Assembly: GCF_000455345.1 (NCBI RefSeq)
Contig: NZ_HG315691.1
Span: 194,696 to 258,695, forward strand
Origin: Halopiger goleimassiliensis
GTDB taxonomy: Archaea > Halobacteriota > Halobacteria > Halobacteriales > Natrialbaceae
DNA length: 64,000 nucleotides
Direction of reading: 5' to 3'
Shown: piece by piece, positions 44,142-53,505 of the stretch
How positions within the stretch are numbered: the stretch's first letter is position 1
Layout: each line of letters begins with the position of its first letter
The notes under the pieces: generated by a model
The model's database searches: none
What the model saw: the letters and a program-made list of their open reading frames with translations, nothing else
What the model was told of the DNA's origin: nothing
Program-made: the position numbers and the translations under genes

Positions 44142-44756
44142 TCAGAACAGCCCGTCGACGTCCGCTTCGCGTGACTGCCGTCGGCCGACGTGTTGCGTCA
44201 GCCGCCGGTAGACGATTCCCCGGTGGTCGTCCTCGCGGACGAAGTCGAACAGCAGCGAGATGAACCGACTGTCGTCCTCGCCGGCAGCCAGATCAGACCG
44301 GGCGTACTCGCGGGCAGCCTCGAGCGGCTCGGGATCGTACCCCAGTTCCTCGCCGAGGACCACCGCCGCGATAGCCGTCGGCTCGAACCCGAGGTCCGCG
44401 AGCGTTGGGGCGTCGCCGTCGTGCTCCAGGACGGGCGGCCGCCGGCGTTCGATCAGTTCCGGATCGGCCGCTAGCGTTTCGAGGAACGCCCGGATCGGCG
44501 GCAGCCGAACGTCGCGGTGGTCGGCGGACAGCCCCGCGAGGTAGTCGCCGGCGCTGTCGGCCAGCCCGGTCGCTCCCACCCAGTTGCCCTCGCGGGCGTG
44601 GTGGACCGCCGCGGAGAACTGAATCAACCCGTGGAGCAGCCGCTCGTCGTCGGTCCCCGACTCGAGGTCGAGCCAGCGATCCTCCCAGGCGTCGTGGGCC
44701 GCGTGGTAGTAGCCGTCGTTGAAGACGGCCGTGCCCGCCCGAAGCCGCTCGTCCAT
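44142..44756 (-). CDS. DUF309-domain protein
   Basis: A 204-residue helical protein. The DUF309 signature is near the N-terminus: VFNDGYYHAAHDAWEDRWLDLE followed by LLHGLIQFSAAVHHAREGNW. DUF309 proteins (TTHA0068-like) are all-helical and functionally unknown. The C-terminal half (LADLGFEPTAIAAVVLGEELGYD) is haloarchaea-typical. Confidence 0.85.
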   Translation of the reverse strand: MDERLRAGTAVFNDGYYHAAHDAWEDRWLDLESGTDDERLLHGLIQFSAAVHHAREGNWVGATGLADSAGDYLAGLSADHRDVRLPPIRAFLETLAADPELIERRRPPVLEHDGDAPTLADLGFEPTAIAAVVLGEELGYDPEPLEAAREYARSDLAAGEDDSRFISLLFDFVREDDHRGIVYRRLTQHVGRRQSREADVDGLF

Positions 44757-44897
44757 ACCTCACCTCCGGGCTCGAGCCTCGAAGGCGTATCGCTGTATGC
44801 TGTCGCCGACGAGTCCAATGCGAGGACGACAGGAGTGACGAAGGGAGGCCGCAGGCGACACGGGGTTTCATGCCGGTTGGCGTCGAACGGCGGTGGC

Positions 44898-45284
44898 ATG
44901 GACCCCATCTCGCTTGGCGTTCCGGAGCCGATCCTCGAGCGACTGCCCGACGACGACGCGGACGCCGCGGCCGACATGCAGGAGGCCGTGGCGGGCTGGG
45001 AACGGCGGCTCAATCGGGCGATCGAGGAGGCCGACGACGAACGCGAGGCCGCCGGGCGGGTGCTCGAGGCGATCGATCGGTTCGAGGAACGGTACGAGAC
45101 CTACGACGAGCTGGTGCCCGAACTGCGGGCCTGGGGCCAGTCGCCCATCTACGCCATCGCGTGGCGGACCCTGTACGCCGACGTGATCGCCCAGTTGTAC
45201 GACCACGACGACCTCGGCGACCATCTCGAGCGCGAGCGCAACGCCCGGCTGGTCGCCGACGGCATACGGCTCCGGGATCTGTGA
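44898..45284 (+). CDS. Small helical haloarchaeal protein, unknown function
   Basis: A 128-residue, highly charged, probably all-helical protein (MDPISLGVPEPILERLP, then AVAGWERRLNRAIEEADDEREAAGRVLEAIDRF). I do not recognise a family. Codon bias is normal, and it is one of a string of small co-directional genes from 44.9 to 46.8 kb. A farther upstream open frame was not used because it overlaps the DUF309 gene in antisense. Confidence 0.6.
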   Translation: MDPISLGVPEPILERLPDDDADAAADMQEAVAGWERRLNRAIEEADDEREAAGRVLEAIDRFEERYETYDELVPELRAWGQSPIYAIAWRTLYADVIAQLYDHDDLGDHLERERNARLVADGIRLRDL

Positions 45285-45335
45285 GGGTTCAATTGCCGGC
45301 AGCAATCACAACCCCCGGGCCGGCATACTGGAGCT

Positions 45336-45533
45336 ATGGCGTCGCATCCCGCCGCTATCACCGACCCCTTCGACGAGCAGACGATCACAGCCGTCACGAG
45401 GGCAACCGAACCCCACGTGACGCCGATCCGGATCGACTCCGATGCGGCCGACGCGCGGTTGCCGATGGACACCGAATCCACCCCCGCCGAGGTACACGGC
45501 GACGAGGGAGCCGACGCGACCGACGAAAGCTAG
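45336..45533 (+). CDS. Small acidic hypothetical protein
   Basis: A 65-residue acidic ORF (MASHPAAITDPFDEQT, ending EGADATDES) ten bases upstream of a membrane protein gene. Composition is haloarchaeal but no family is known. Could be real or a chance frame. Confidence 0.4.
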   Translation: MASHPAAITDPFDEQTITAVTRATEPHVTPIRIDSDAADARLPMDTESTPAEVHGDEGADATDES

Positions 45534-45542
45534 GGGTGCAAC

Positions 45543-46058
45543 ATGGGTCCGCTCAACCTGATGCTCCCCACGCATCTCGCGGTCGGCTATCTGGGAGGCG
45601 TCTACAGCCGGTTTCCCGTCACCGCGCTAGTGATCGGCTCGGCGTTGCCCGACGTCGTCGGCCGGCCACTGTACTGGGCCGGACTGACGCCGGCCCCGCA
45701 CACCGTGGCTCACTCGCTCGCGGTCGCGATCCCGGTTAGTCTGGCGCTGATCGCGCTCGCCGGACGACGAGGCGTCGCACTCGCGATCGGTTGGTTGGTG
45801 CACATCGTGACGGACGCGGTGAACGTCCTGACGACGCAGGGTCTCGCGCTGGTCCCCGACTACGTCCTCTGGCTGCGCCCGGATCCCGAGCCGACGATGC
45901 CTGACGTCGCCGTGACGCTCGAGTTACCGCTGAGCGACGTCGGGCATACCCTCCACCCGGTGATGCTGGTCGTCGAGTTCGTCGTGCTCTGCTGGGCGCT
46001 GACGATCGTCGGCCGCCGGCAGGTCCTCGACCTGCGCCGATCGGCCGACTCGCGGTGA
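45543..46058 (+). CDS. YdjM-like membrane protein (metal-dependent hydrolase family)
   Basis: A 171-residue protein with about four helices and the DUF457/YdjM pattern: LPTHLAVGYLGGVY, GSALPDVVGRPLY, HTVAHSLAVAIPV and GWLVHIVTDAVN. The conserved His/Asp residues at membrane interfaces suggest a metal-bound hydrolase, but the substrate is unknown. Confidence 0.75.
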   Translation: MGPLNLMLPTHLAVGYLGGVYSRFPVTALVIGSALPDVVGRPLYWAGLTPAPHTVAHSLAVAIPVSLALIALAGRRGVALAIGWLVHIVTDAVNVLTTQGLALVPDYVLWLRPDPEPTMPDVAVTLELPLSDVGHTLHPVMLVVEFVVLCWALTIVGRRQVLDLRRSADSR

Positions 46059-46113
46059 GTGACACCGCCCCCGAACGGCAACGTATTATTCGATCGCGGG
46101 AGTACGTGCCGAC

Positions 46114-46524
46114 ATGGCCGATTCCGAATCGACGCCGGCACCGGAGCCACTGGTTCGAGACGGCGACGCGATCGAGTACGAGACCGTCGACGCGGCCGAC
46201 GGCCTCGAGAAGGGCGTACTCATCGACGAGTCCGATGGCGCACCGACGTTCGCGATCCGCCGGTTCGTCCTCGAGGCCGGCGGCGAGGTGCCGCCCCACA
46301 CGAACGCCGTCGAACACGAACAGTACGTCCTCGAGGGCGAGTACACGGTCGGCATCGGTGCGCCTGCCGATCCCGACGGCGAGACCTACGAGGTGTCGGC
46401 GGGCGACTCGTTGCTGATCCCCGCCGGGACGGTCCACTGGTATCGCAACGACGGCGACGAACCGGGGGCGTTCCTCTGTGCGGTCCCCAACGGCGACGAC
46501 GAGATCGTTCTGCAGGAGGAGTGA
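46114..46524 (+). CDS. Cupin-domain protein
   Basis: A 136-residue single-domain cupin. Metal motif 1 is PHTNAVEHEQYVLEGEY and motif 2 is AGDSLLIPAGTVHWYRN. It probably binds a divalent metal and could be an isomerase, dioxygenase or sensor; substrate unknown. It is acidic at the N-terminus, and the ATG fits the frame. Confidence 0.88.
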   Translation: MADSESTPAPEPLVRDGDAIEYETVDAADGLEKGVLIDESDGAPTFAIRRFVLEAGGEVPPHTNAVEHEQYVLEGEYTVGIGAPADPDGETYEVSAGDSLLIPAGTVHWYRNDGDEPGAFLCAVPNGDDEIVLQEE

Positions 46525-46613
46525 GGCCGGACGCGGCTCGTCGCAGCCCCCGGTTTAGTAACTGCACGGATCGAGGCGAGCGGCTATCGGCCTCGAGTCC
46601 GATCCGTCGATCG

Positions 46614-46766
46614 ATGCAGTCGCTTCCGGCCCTCGTCGAACCGGCGATCTACGTCTACCTTCTCGGCGTCGCGGCGCTCGGCTGTGCCCTCTACGGCCGG
46701 CTCTGGCTGACGCATCGTCGAACGGGCGAGAACGGGGGAGCCCCGGGCTCACGCTCGAACGGATAG
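46614..46766 (+). CDS. Small membrane protein, hypothetical
   Basis: A 50-residue ORF with one helix (EPAIYVYLLGVAALGCALYG) followed by a basic tail. It lies just downstream of a cupin gene and convergent with nosL. There is no recognised family; moderate chance of being real. Confidence 0.4.
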   Translation: MQSLPALVEPAIYVYLLGVAALGCALYGRLWLTHRRTGENGGAPGSRSNG

Positions 46767-46787
46767 CCGGAGCCGTCGGTAAGGGAG

Positions 46788-47381
46788 TCAGTCGACGAGC
46801 GCCGGCCAGTCGCGGACCGACCCCCCGTGTTCGACCGCGAACGCCTCCGCGTCGTCGACCGACGAGAACGGAACGATCGCTTCGCCCATCGCACCTTCCA
46901 CGCCGCTATCGACGACGTAAGACAGGTCCGTCGCGTCGGCGAAGGCGTCAGCCTCCACGTGCGTCGAGACGTACGTCGTCCCGTCGCGTTCCTCGAGTTC
47001 GTAGTCGGCCGTCGAGTAGTCGGTGACGAACGCCGCGCGGAGCTCCCGGTCCCGGGCGAGTTGCTCCTCGTGGTAGGTGAGCAGTTCGGCGACGCTGTCG
47101 AACCACGCCGGTCCGTCGCGATCCGCGGGCTCGCCGTCGGCGTAGAACAGCTGTCCGGCGGGCCCGTAGTGGTCCGCGATCACCATCCCGCAGACGTCAC
47201 AGGCCTGGCCGTCGGCCAGCGCGATCGGTTCGGCCGGCGGTTCGTCGCCGTCGCCGTCGTCGCCCGTACAGCCGGCCAGCCCGGCGGCGAGCAACGCTCC
47301 GGTTCCCGCGAGGAGGCGACGGCGCGACCGATCGGGACTCCCACAGCCGCGGTCGCGGCCGGATCGACTCGAGCGGGTCAC
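46788..47381 (-). CDS. nosL: NosL copper chaperone lipoprotein
   Basis: A 197-residue lipoprotein: RRRLLAGTGALLAAGLAGC gives a Tat-like signal with a lipobox (LAGC). The NosL Cu(I) motif CDVCGMVIADHYGPAGQLFY follows. A second half (about residues 110-195) completes the NosL fold. It would deliver copper for the CuZ centre of NosZ. Start is GTG at 47381, which overlaps the nosY TGA (GTGA) and is preceded by a GGAGG match; a longer antisense-derived frame was rejected. Last gene of the nos operon. Confidence 0.9.
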   Translation of the reverse strand: MTRSSRSGRDRGCGSPDRSRRRLLAGTGALLAAGLAGCTGDDGDGDEPPAEPIALADGQACDVCGMVIADHYGPAGQLFYADGEPADRDGPAWFDSVAELLTYHEEQLARDRELRAAFVTDYSTADYELEERDGTTYVSTHVEADAFADATDLSYVVDSGVEGAMGEAIVPFSSVDDAEAFAVEHGGSVRDWPALVD

Positions 47382-48298
47382 AGGCGTCGCCTCCGGATCG
47401 CGAGGGCCGCGAGCGCGATCGGCAGGACGATCCAGGCGACCAGCGCGACCGCGAGCACGGCCGTCGAGAGGCCGGCCTCGGCCAGCACCGACGCGAAGCC
47501 GGCGTCGCCCGCCGCGCCCAGCGAGCCGAGAACCAGCGCCCGGAAGACGCCGGTCGGGTTCGCCACGAGCAGCGCGGAGACGGCCGTCTCCGAGAGGTCG
47601 AACGCCGCGATCACGCCGAGGCCGAGCAGGTCGTGGACGAGGACGAACCACGCCCAGATCAGCAGCGAGGCCCCGAGCGCGTGGGTCTTCTCGCGGGCCA
47701 GCGTCGACACCAGCACGGCGATCGCGAGGAACGCCAGACCCAGGCCGACGGCGGCCAGCAGGAAGCGCACGTAGGCGTCGAATCCGCCGAGACCGAACTC
47801 CTGCAACAGGAAGCCGCCCGCGACCCCGAAGCCGACGATCGTCGCGCTCGCGAGCACGACCGCCCGGCCCAGTGCCGTCCCGACGACGAGCCAGGAACGA
47901 TCGACCGGCAGGGCAAACAGCGTCTGGAGCCAGCCGCTCTCCTCCCGGCCCACCACGGCGTCGTATCCGAAGGCGAGCGCCGCCAGCGGGACGAGATAAA
48001 CCGCGAGCACGGCCAGGCTGGCGACCGTTCGCTCGAACCCCTCGGGGCTGACGCTCGAGCCGCTGAACGTCGTCAACCCGAGGGCGAAAGCGGCGAAGAT
48101 CGCGGTCAGGGCGATCGCCCACCGGCCGCGAACCGCGAGCCGGTACTCCGTCTCGGCGACGACCAGCAGCTGTCGGTACCAGTCGCCGGACGCGCTCTCC
48201 CGGTCGACCGCCGCGGCGGTCGTCGTCTCGTACCCCCCGTCGGGCCTCGGCGTCCGCCCGTCACGCTCGCGGTCGTCCGCCGTATGCGGGCCGTTCAT
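47378..48298 (-). CDS. nosY: NosY-type ABC permease
   Basis: A 306-residue six-helix ABC permease with an N-terminal hydrophilic segment. It reads QLLVVAETEYRLAVRGRWAI, then helices, with VVGREESGWLQTLFALPVDRSWLVVGTALGRAV (NosY coupling region) and ALLVANPTGVFRAL. With NosF it forms the transporter that supports NosZ maturation. Its ATG overlaps the nosF stop by four bases. Confidence 0.9.
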   Translation of the reverse strand: MNGPHTADDRERDGRTPRPDGGYETTTAAAVDRESASGDWYRQLLVVAETEYRLAVRGRWAIALTAIFAAFALGLTTFSGSSVSPEGFERTVASLAVLAVYLVPLAALAFGYDAVVGREESGWLQTLFALPVDRSWLVVGTALGRAVVLASATIVGFGVAGGFLLQEFGLGGFDAYVRFLLAAVGLGLAFLAIAVLVSTLAREKTHALGASLLIWAWFVLVHDLLGLGVIAAFDLSETAVSALLVANPTGVFRALVLGSLGAAGDAGFASVLAEAGLSTAVLAVALVAWIVLPIALAALAIRRRRL

Positions 48299-49266
48299 GA
48301 CGTACTCACCTCCGCGGAGTCGGTCCCGGTCCGTGCCTCGGGTACCGCGGCGTCGTCCGCCCCGAGCGCCTCGTGGAACGCCGCCTCCAGTCCGGGTTCG
48401 CGGACCTCGAAGCGGTCGACCAGGGCCGGCTCGAGCGTCGAGAGGCGCTCGAGCGCGTCGTCGCGATCGCAGACGACCTCGATCGCGTCGCCGTCGTCGG
48501 TCACCGCGCCCCAGTCCTGGACGGCTTCCAGTAGCCGGTCGCGCTCGCGGCTGCCGGGATCGCCGACCGGGTCCAGCGAGACGGTCACGCCGTCGCCGGC
48601 GTCAGCACGCAGTTCGTCGATGGGGCCGACCGCGCGCAACTCGCCGTCCTGGAAGATCGCGATCTCGTCGCAGAGCCGCTCTACCTCCCCCAGAACGTGC
48701 GAGGAGAGGACGACCGTGGCGTCGGTCTCGCGGCCGATCCGCTCGATGATCTCGTGGAACGTCGCGACGCCGCGGGGGTCGAGCCCGGCGGTCGGCTCGT
48801 CGAGCACCAGCACCGGCGGCTCGGCGAGCAGCGTCGCCGCCAGGCCGAGCCGTCTGCCCATCCCGTTCGAGTAGCCCTCGACGGGACGGTCGGCGGCGTC
48901 GGCCAGGTCGACCGTCTCGAGCGCGTCGTCGATGCGCTCCCGGCGGGCGTCGAGCCCGCGGATGCGTGCGTGGACGTCGAGCACCTCGCGGCCGGTCATC
49001 GCCGACGGGAAGCCGGCGTGTTCGGGCAGGAAGGCCACCCGTTCGCGGACGCGGTGCCCCGCCTGCTGTACGTCGAGGCCGCCGACCTCGATCCGGCCCG
49101 CGTCGGGCCGGTCGTGGCCGACCAGCAGCTCGAAGAGCGTCGTCTTGCCCGCGCCGTTCGTCCCGAGGACGCCGAACGTCGACCCGGACGGGATCTCGAA
49201 GGACGGTCCGTCCAGGGCGACGACATCGCCGTATCGCTTGCGTACGTCAGTGATCGTGATCTGCAT
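48295..49266 (-). CDS. nosF: NosF-type ABC ATPase
   Basis: A 323-residue ATPase: Walker A GVLGTNGAGKTTLFELL, signature GYSNGMGRRLGLAATLL, Walker B VLVLDEPTAGLDPRGV. The start ATG at 49266 has GGAGGG nine bases upstream and overlaps the end of nosD by 20 bases. It powers NosY, probably for sulfur or copper delivery to NosD/NosZ. The C-terminal region is acidic. Confidence 0.92.
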   Translation of the reverse strand: MQITITDVRKRYGDVVALDGPSFEIPSGSTFGVLGTNGAGKTTLFELLVGHDRPDAGRIEVGGLDVQQAGHRVRERVAFLPEHAGFPSAMTGREVLDVHARIRGLDARRERIDDALETVDLADAADRPVEGYSNGMGRRLGLAATLLAEPPVLVLDEPTAGLDPRGVATFHEIIERIGRETDATVVLSSHVLGEVERLCDEIAIFQDGELRAVGPIDELRADAGDGVTVSLDPVGDPGSRERDRLLEAVQDWGAVTDDGDAIEVVCDRDDALERLSTLEPALVDRFEVREPGLEAAFHEALGADDAAVPEARTGTDSAEVSTS

Positions 49267-50626
49267 AGTAGTCCCTCCAGTTGTCGTGTGGCGGCTCGGC
49301 CAGCGGTCGCTGATCGACGATGCCGGGCGACTCGACGACCGGGAACGAGCTCTCGGCCAGCCGCACCGCATCGAACGCCGGACTCTCCGCGAACACCGCC
49401 GCCTGCGGGTGCTCGTGGGTCAGCCGCTCGACGGCCCCGGCAGGGCGGTAGCGCGTGTCGCCGATCCCGTCCTCGTCGAGGTCGACCGTCCGAGCGTCCG
49501 CCCAGTAGTTGCCCCGCTCGGTACCGTTCCAGCTGGTCTGCGAGGTGGTCTCGGCGAACGCGGCCTCGTCGTTGCCGAGGAAGCTGTTTCCGGTTACCAG
49601 CTCGCCGCTGCTGCCGGCCGTGATGTGAACGCCGACCGCGTTCTCGAGCAGGAGGTTGTCCGTGAGTCGGTTGTCCTGGGCGTTGTACACGTACAGGCCG
49701 TTATCGTTGCCGACGAGTTCGTTGCCGACGATCTCGCTGTCCTCGACGTCCTTCAGCAGGATGCCGTGGCCGCTCGTGCCGTCGTTGTTGACCGCGACGT
49801 TGCCCCGCATCGTCAGGTCGTACGACACCATCAGCGCGTAGCCGACGTCGTTGTCGAACGCGACGTTGCCCTCGAGGACGTTGTCGTTCGAGTACATGTA
49901 GTGGACGCCGTAGCGCATGTCCCACATCGCGTTCTCGGCGGCGTGGATACCCTCGGCCCACTGGTAGTAGATGCCGTCGCGAACCGTCGTGATCGAATTG
50001 TTCCGGAGTTCGGCGTCGGTCGTCTCCCAGAGGTGGATGCCGTTGCCCCGCTGGACCGTCTGGACGTCCTCGCGACCCGCGATGCGGCTGTCCTCGACGG
50101 TCACGTCGTCGACGCTCCCGATCCAGATCCCGAACGCGATCTCGGTCAGCCGCAGCTCCGAGAGCGTCGCGCTCGAGCCGTTCACGAGGACGCCGCTGTC
50201 GTCGACGTTCTTGTCGTAGCCGGAGTTACGGATCCAGACGCCTTCGACGGTCACGTCGTCGGCGACGACCTCGACGACCGTCCCCTCCTCGCCACCGTCG
50301 ATCACCGCGGCGTCGCGCTCGACGGCCTCGAGCGTCACGCCCGGCGTATCGACGGTGACGCGTTCGTCGAACCGTCCCTCGAGGACGATCGTCTCCCCTG
50401 GCTCGGCGGCGTCGACGGCCGCCTGCACGGAGTCGAACTCGCGGTCGCCGACCGTCGCGACGCCGTCGCCGGCGGGCTCCTCGACGTCGTGAACGTCCGG
50501 CACGTCCGGGCTCCAGCCCTCGACGCGTCGCTCGCCGCTCGAGTCCTCGGTCGCGGCGACGGCGGCACCGGCAAGTGACGCGACGAGGACGACCGCGGCG
50601 AGAGCGGCGAAGTAGCGTTCGGTCAC
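49247..50626 (-). CDS. nosD: NosD periplasmic-type copper/NosZ maturation protein
   Basis: A 459-residue exported protein with a signal sequence (FAALAAVVLVASLAGAAVAA). Residues about 60-400 are a parallel beta-helix (right-handed, CASH/NosD repeats: AENAMWDMRYGVHYMYSNDNVLEGN, ENAVGVHITAGSSGELVTGNS). It assists assembly of the CuZ cluster of NosZ. Start is GTG at 50626. Two bases separate it from the upstream membrane gene. Confidence 0.93.
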   Translation of the reverse strand: MTERYFAALAAVVLVASLAGAAVAATEDSSGERRVEGWSPDVPDVHDVEEPAGDGVATVGDREFDSVQAAVDAAEPGETIVLEGRFDERVTVDTPGVTLEAVERDAAVIDGGEEGTVVEVVADDVTVEGVWIRNSGYDKNVDDSGVLVNGSSATLSELRLTEIAFGIWIGSVDDVTVEDSRIAGREDVQTVQRGNGIHLWETTDAELRNNSITTVRDGIYYQWAEGIHAAENAMWDMRYGVHYMYSNDNVLEGNVAFDNDVGYALMVSYDLTMRGNVAVNNDGTSGHGILLKDVEDSEIVGNELVGNDNGLYVYNAQDNRLTDNLLLENAVGVHITAGSSGELVTGNSFLGNDEAAFAETTSQTSWNGTERGNYWADARTVDLDEDGIGDTRYRPAGAVERLTHEHPQAAVFAESPAFDAVRLAESSFPVVESPGIVDQRPLAEPPHDNWRDYYADHDH

Positions 50627-50628
50627 GA

Positions 50629-51474
50629 TTACTCACCCTCCGGACCGGTCGGTCGGTCGTCGGTTGCGTTCGATCCCTCCGCGATCGGTTCGGACGCGTT
50701 CTGCGCGGCCGGTCGATCGTCCGCCGGTCGATCGTCGTCGGTCGGGGGCTCGTCGCTCGCGTCGCCGTCGGCCCCCCGTCGTCGAACGCGGTCCCGGAGC
50801 CGACTCCAGCCGCTCCGGACGAGCGCAGGCGCGTCCGTAATCGTCGCCGGCGAGTCCCGCAGGACGACGGCGACGGCCAACAGGCCGACGCCGGCCACGA
50901 GCAGGTAGCCGCCGGGGCCGAGCCAGGCGGTCCCGTCGATGTTGGCGACCCCGTAGTCACCCAACAGCGGCGGCGTGAAGCCGTCGACGCCGTTCAGCGG
51001 TGCGTCCGGATCGAGCGTATGGCCGGCCTGGTAGAGCCGGAACTGGATGATCGCAGCCATCGCCCCGAAGACCGCGATCGTCCCGCCGAACAGGGCGACC
51101 AGGCCGCGCTCGAGTTTCCCGGTCGGGAGCAGCGAGACGATGGTGGCCGCCGCGGCCATCCCGACGAACGCGACCGGACCGAGGACCCACTCGGGGACGT
51201 CGATGGCCTTCTCGTGGACGGCGTAGTTGGGATCGACGTACACCGGATCCGGGTAGTAGAACCCGACGTACTTGTTGAGCGACGCGACTTCCTGGAAGTC
51301 ACCGGCGATCCTCGGGTAGGGGTACAGTTCGACGACCAGCGTCTGCACGTACTGGGGAGCCTCGAACGTGATCCGCCACACCGGCATCGTCAGCGCGAGC
51401 ACGAACAGTCCCGCCGCTGTCAACGGGAGGGCGCGTCGGAGTTCGGCCAGTTTGCCGAGGCGGGACGTGGACAT
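50629..51474 (-). CDS. Membrane protein of the haloarchaeal nos operon
   Basis: A 281-residue protein with about four to five membrane helices (ALPLTAAGLFVLALTMPVW, WVLGPVAFVGMAAAATIVSL, GLVALFGGTIAVFG, GGYLLVAGVGLLAVAVVL) and a periplasmic loop YPYPRIAGDFQEVASLNKYVGFYYPDP. It occupies the slot between nosZ and nosD where some nos clusters carry a similar protein, and its function is unknown. The C-terminal about 80 residues are cytoplasmic and acidic. It does not look like NosR. Confidence 0.85.
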   Translation of the reverse strand: MSTSRLGKLAELRRALPLTAAGLFVLALTMPVWRITFEAPQYVQTLVVELYPYPRIAGDFQEVASLNKYVGFYYPDPVYVDPNYAVHEKAIDVPEWVLGPVAFVGMAAAATIVSLLPTGKLERGLVALFGGTIAVFGAMAAIIQFRLYQAGHTLDPDAPLNGVDGFTPPLLGDYGVANIDGTAWLGPGGYLLVAGVGLLAVAVVLRDSPATITDAPALVRSGWSRLRDRVRRRGADGDASDEPPTDDDRPADDRPAAQNASEPIAEGSNATDDRPTGPEGE

Positions 51475-51480
51475 GTGTGA

Positions 51481-53400
51481 TCACTCCGCGGGTTCGACGA
51501 TCAGTCGCGAACGCATCTCGAGGTGCAGTGCGCTGCAGAAGAACGCACAGTACATCCAGTAGACGCCGGGCTCGTCGGCCGTAAACGTCACCTCGCGGGT
51601 CTCCTGCGGTGCGAGCTTGATGTTGACGTCGTGCTCGGGGATCGCCAGCGAGTGGAGGATGTCCTGGGTCGTCTCGATGTTGGTGACGGTGAACGTCACC
51701 TCGTCGCCCTCCTGGACGGTGACGTCGTGGAAGCCGAACTCGTTTCGCTGCGAGCCCATCTTCACGTGGACGCGACCGTCCTCACGGACGATTTCGGACT
51801 CGTCGAACTCGACGTACTCCTCGTCGTAGTCCGCGGGGTCGTAGACGTCGGCTGGATCGATCTTGTCGGCGCTGACGATCGAGGCGTCGTGGGGTTCGGC
51901 GTACGAGGGCGTATCCTTCACGAGTTGCATTCCCTCCTCGTCGTCGCCGATGTAGATCAGCTGGTCGTTCTCGGGCTTCATCGGCCCCACGTTGAGGAAC
52001 CGATCCTTCGAGAGCTTGTTCAGCGAGATCAGCCAGTCGCCCTGCGGATCGGCCGTGTACGACTCCGATGCGATCAGGTGCCCGGGGTTGTAGTGGACGT
52101 CGATCTTCTCGACGACCGCCGGCGACTCGTTGTCGCCGTTGGGCTCCGGCTCCTCGTCCGGGTACGCCTCGACCGCTCGCTCGATGTCCCACTTGACGAC
52201 GTCGGAGTCGATGAACAGCGTCGTGTACGCGTGACCGCGGCCGTCGTAGGCGGTGTGTAGCGGTCCCATCCCGAGGTTCGGACGGCCGACGATCGCGTCG
52301 TTCGGATCGTCGACCTCGCCGAGTTGCTCGATGTCGATGATCGAACACGTCGGATCGAGCTTCCCGCTGGCGATGGCGTACTTGTTGTCCGGGGTGACGC
52401 TGACGCCGTGCGGACTCTTCGAGACGTCGAGGTACCGAACGATGGGGCGGTCACCGTCGTTCAGCGGGCTGTCTCGGGTGCCGTCGACGACGGGAACGCC
52501 GCCGATCTCGTCGTACTCGCCGTTCTCGACGGCCTCCTCGATCGCGGGGACGTCGAAGGCTTTCACCCAGTCGGTGTCGGACGCCGACATCTCGCTCACG
52601 GTGGTGGCGTTCTCGCTGTTGTAGCCCGTCGCGAAGAACCAGCGGCCGTCTTTGCCACCGTCGCCGTTGTCCATGTTGCCGTCGACCAGCACTTCCCACT
52701 CGACGTTCATCGTCTCGGGATCGATCGCCGCGATGGTCGACGTGTAGCTGTCGGGGTCGTCCAGGTCCCGCCCGTCGTTGGGCATCGGGACGCGGAACTC
52801 GCCGACGCCGAAGACGTACTTCGTGTCCGGCAGCAGACAGCAGGCCCCGTGGGTCCCCTGCTGGTTCGGGATGTCGACGATCGCGTCCGTCTCGAAGTAC
52901 TTCAGGTTGATCCGTGCCATCCGGCCGTTGGCCTTGTCGTTGACGAACGCCCAGCGGCCGTCGTAGTCGTTGTCCGTCTGACTGATTCGAGGGTGGTGGG
53001 TGTCGCCCCACGTGTAGCCGCCGCTCTCCTCGAGCATCTCGCTGGTTCGGTCGTCGAAACCGTAGCCGCGAGCGCTCTCCCGGCCGAAGACGGGAATGCG
53101 CATCAACTGGCGCATCGACGGCACGCCGTAGACGCGAATCTCGCCGGAGTGGCCCCCGGAGAGGAAGGCGTAGTAGTCGTCGTGTTCTCCCGGCGGGACG
53201 TAGGCGTCGACGTCGCCGGCGGACGCCAGGCCGTCGTCGCCGTCGTCGAGTACGCCGGTACAGCCGGCGAGTGAGCCCATCGCACCGACGGCTGCGCCGG
53301 CTTTCATGAAGTTACGTCGCGGAATGCGGTCGAACAGCGGTTCTCGGTCGGCCGACTCGTCGCCCGATTCCCCCTCGATTGCAGTATGTTCGTCGGTCAT
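51481..53400 (-). CDS. nosZ: Nitrous-oxide reductase
   Basis: A 639-residue Tat-exported enzyme (RRNFMKAGAAVGAMG followed by GCTG, a lipobox-like end) that reduces N2O to N2. The N-terminal beta-propeller carries CuZ-type histidines (GDTHHPRIS, GTHGACC, HNPGH-like YNPGHLIAS). The C-terminal cupredoxin CuA site is visible as CAFFCSALHLEM, with ILHSLAIPEHDVN before it. The GGHSGEIRVYGVPSMRQ block is a standard landmark. It is the first gene of nosZ-orf-nosDFYL; the upstream 286 bases hold candidate operators. The Tat signal and halophilic acidity fit an outer-face enzyme. Confidence 0.96.
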   Translation of the reverse strand: MTDEHTAIEGESGDESADREPLFDRIPRRNFMKAGAAVGAMGSLAGCTGVLDDGDDGLASAGDVDAYVPPGEHDDYYAFLSGGHSGEIRVYGVPSMRQLMRIPVFGRESARGYGFDDRTSEMLEESGGYTWGDTHHPRISQTDNDYDGRWAFVNDKANGRMARINLKYFETDAIVDIPNQQGTHGACCLLPDTKYVFGVGEFRVPMPNDGRDLDDPDSYTSTIAAIDPETMNVEWEVLVDGNMDNGDGGKDGRWFFATGYNSENATTVSEMSASDTDWVKAFDVPAIEEAVENGEYDEIGGVPVVDGTRDSPLNDGDRPIVRYLDVSKSPHGVSVTPDNKYAIASGKLDPTCSIIDIEQLGEVDDPNDAIVGRPNLGMGPLHTAYDGRGHAYTTLFIDSDVVKWDIERAVEAYPDEEPEPNGDNESPAVVEKIDVHYNPGHLIASESYTADPQGDWLISLNKLSKDRFLNVGPMKPENDQLIYIGDDEEGMQLVKDTPSYAEPHDASIVSADKIDPADVYDPADYDEEYVEFDESEIVREDGRVHVKMGSQRNEFGFHDVTVQEGDEVTFTVTNIETTQDILHSLAIPEHDVNIKLAPQETREVTFTADEPGVYWMYCAFFCSALHLEMRSRLIVEPAE

Positions 53401-53505
53401 GGTAGGCGGACGTCGGAGACCTCGAACGGGCTCCGACCATCACAGGTCGAACGTCGGTACTACAGGTATTAGAGCGACGCAGCAATTCCAACTCACCGAG
53501 AGTAA

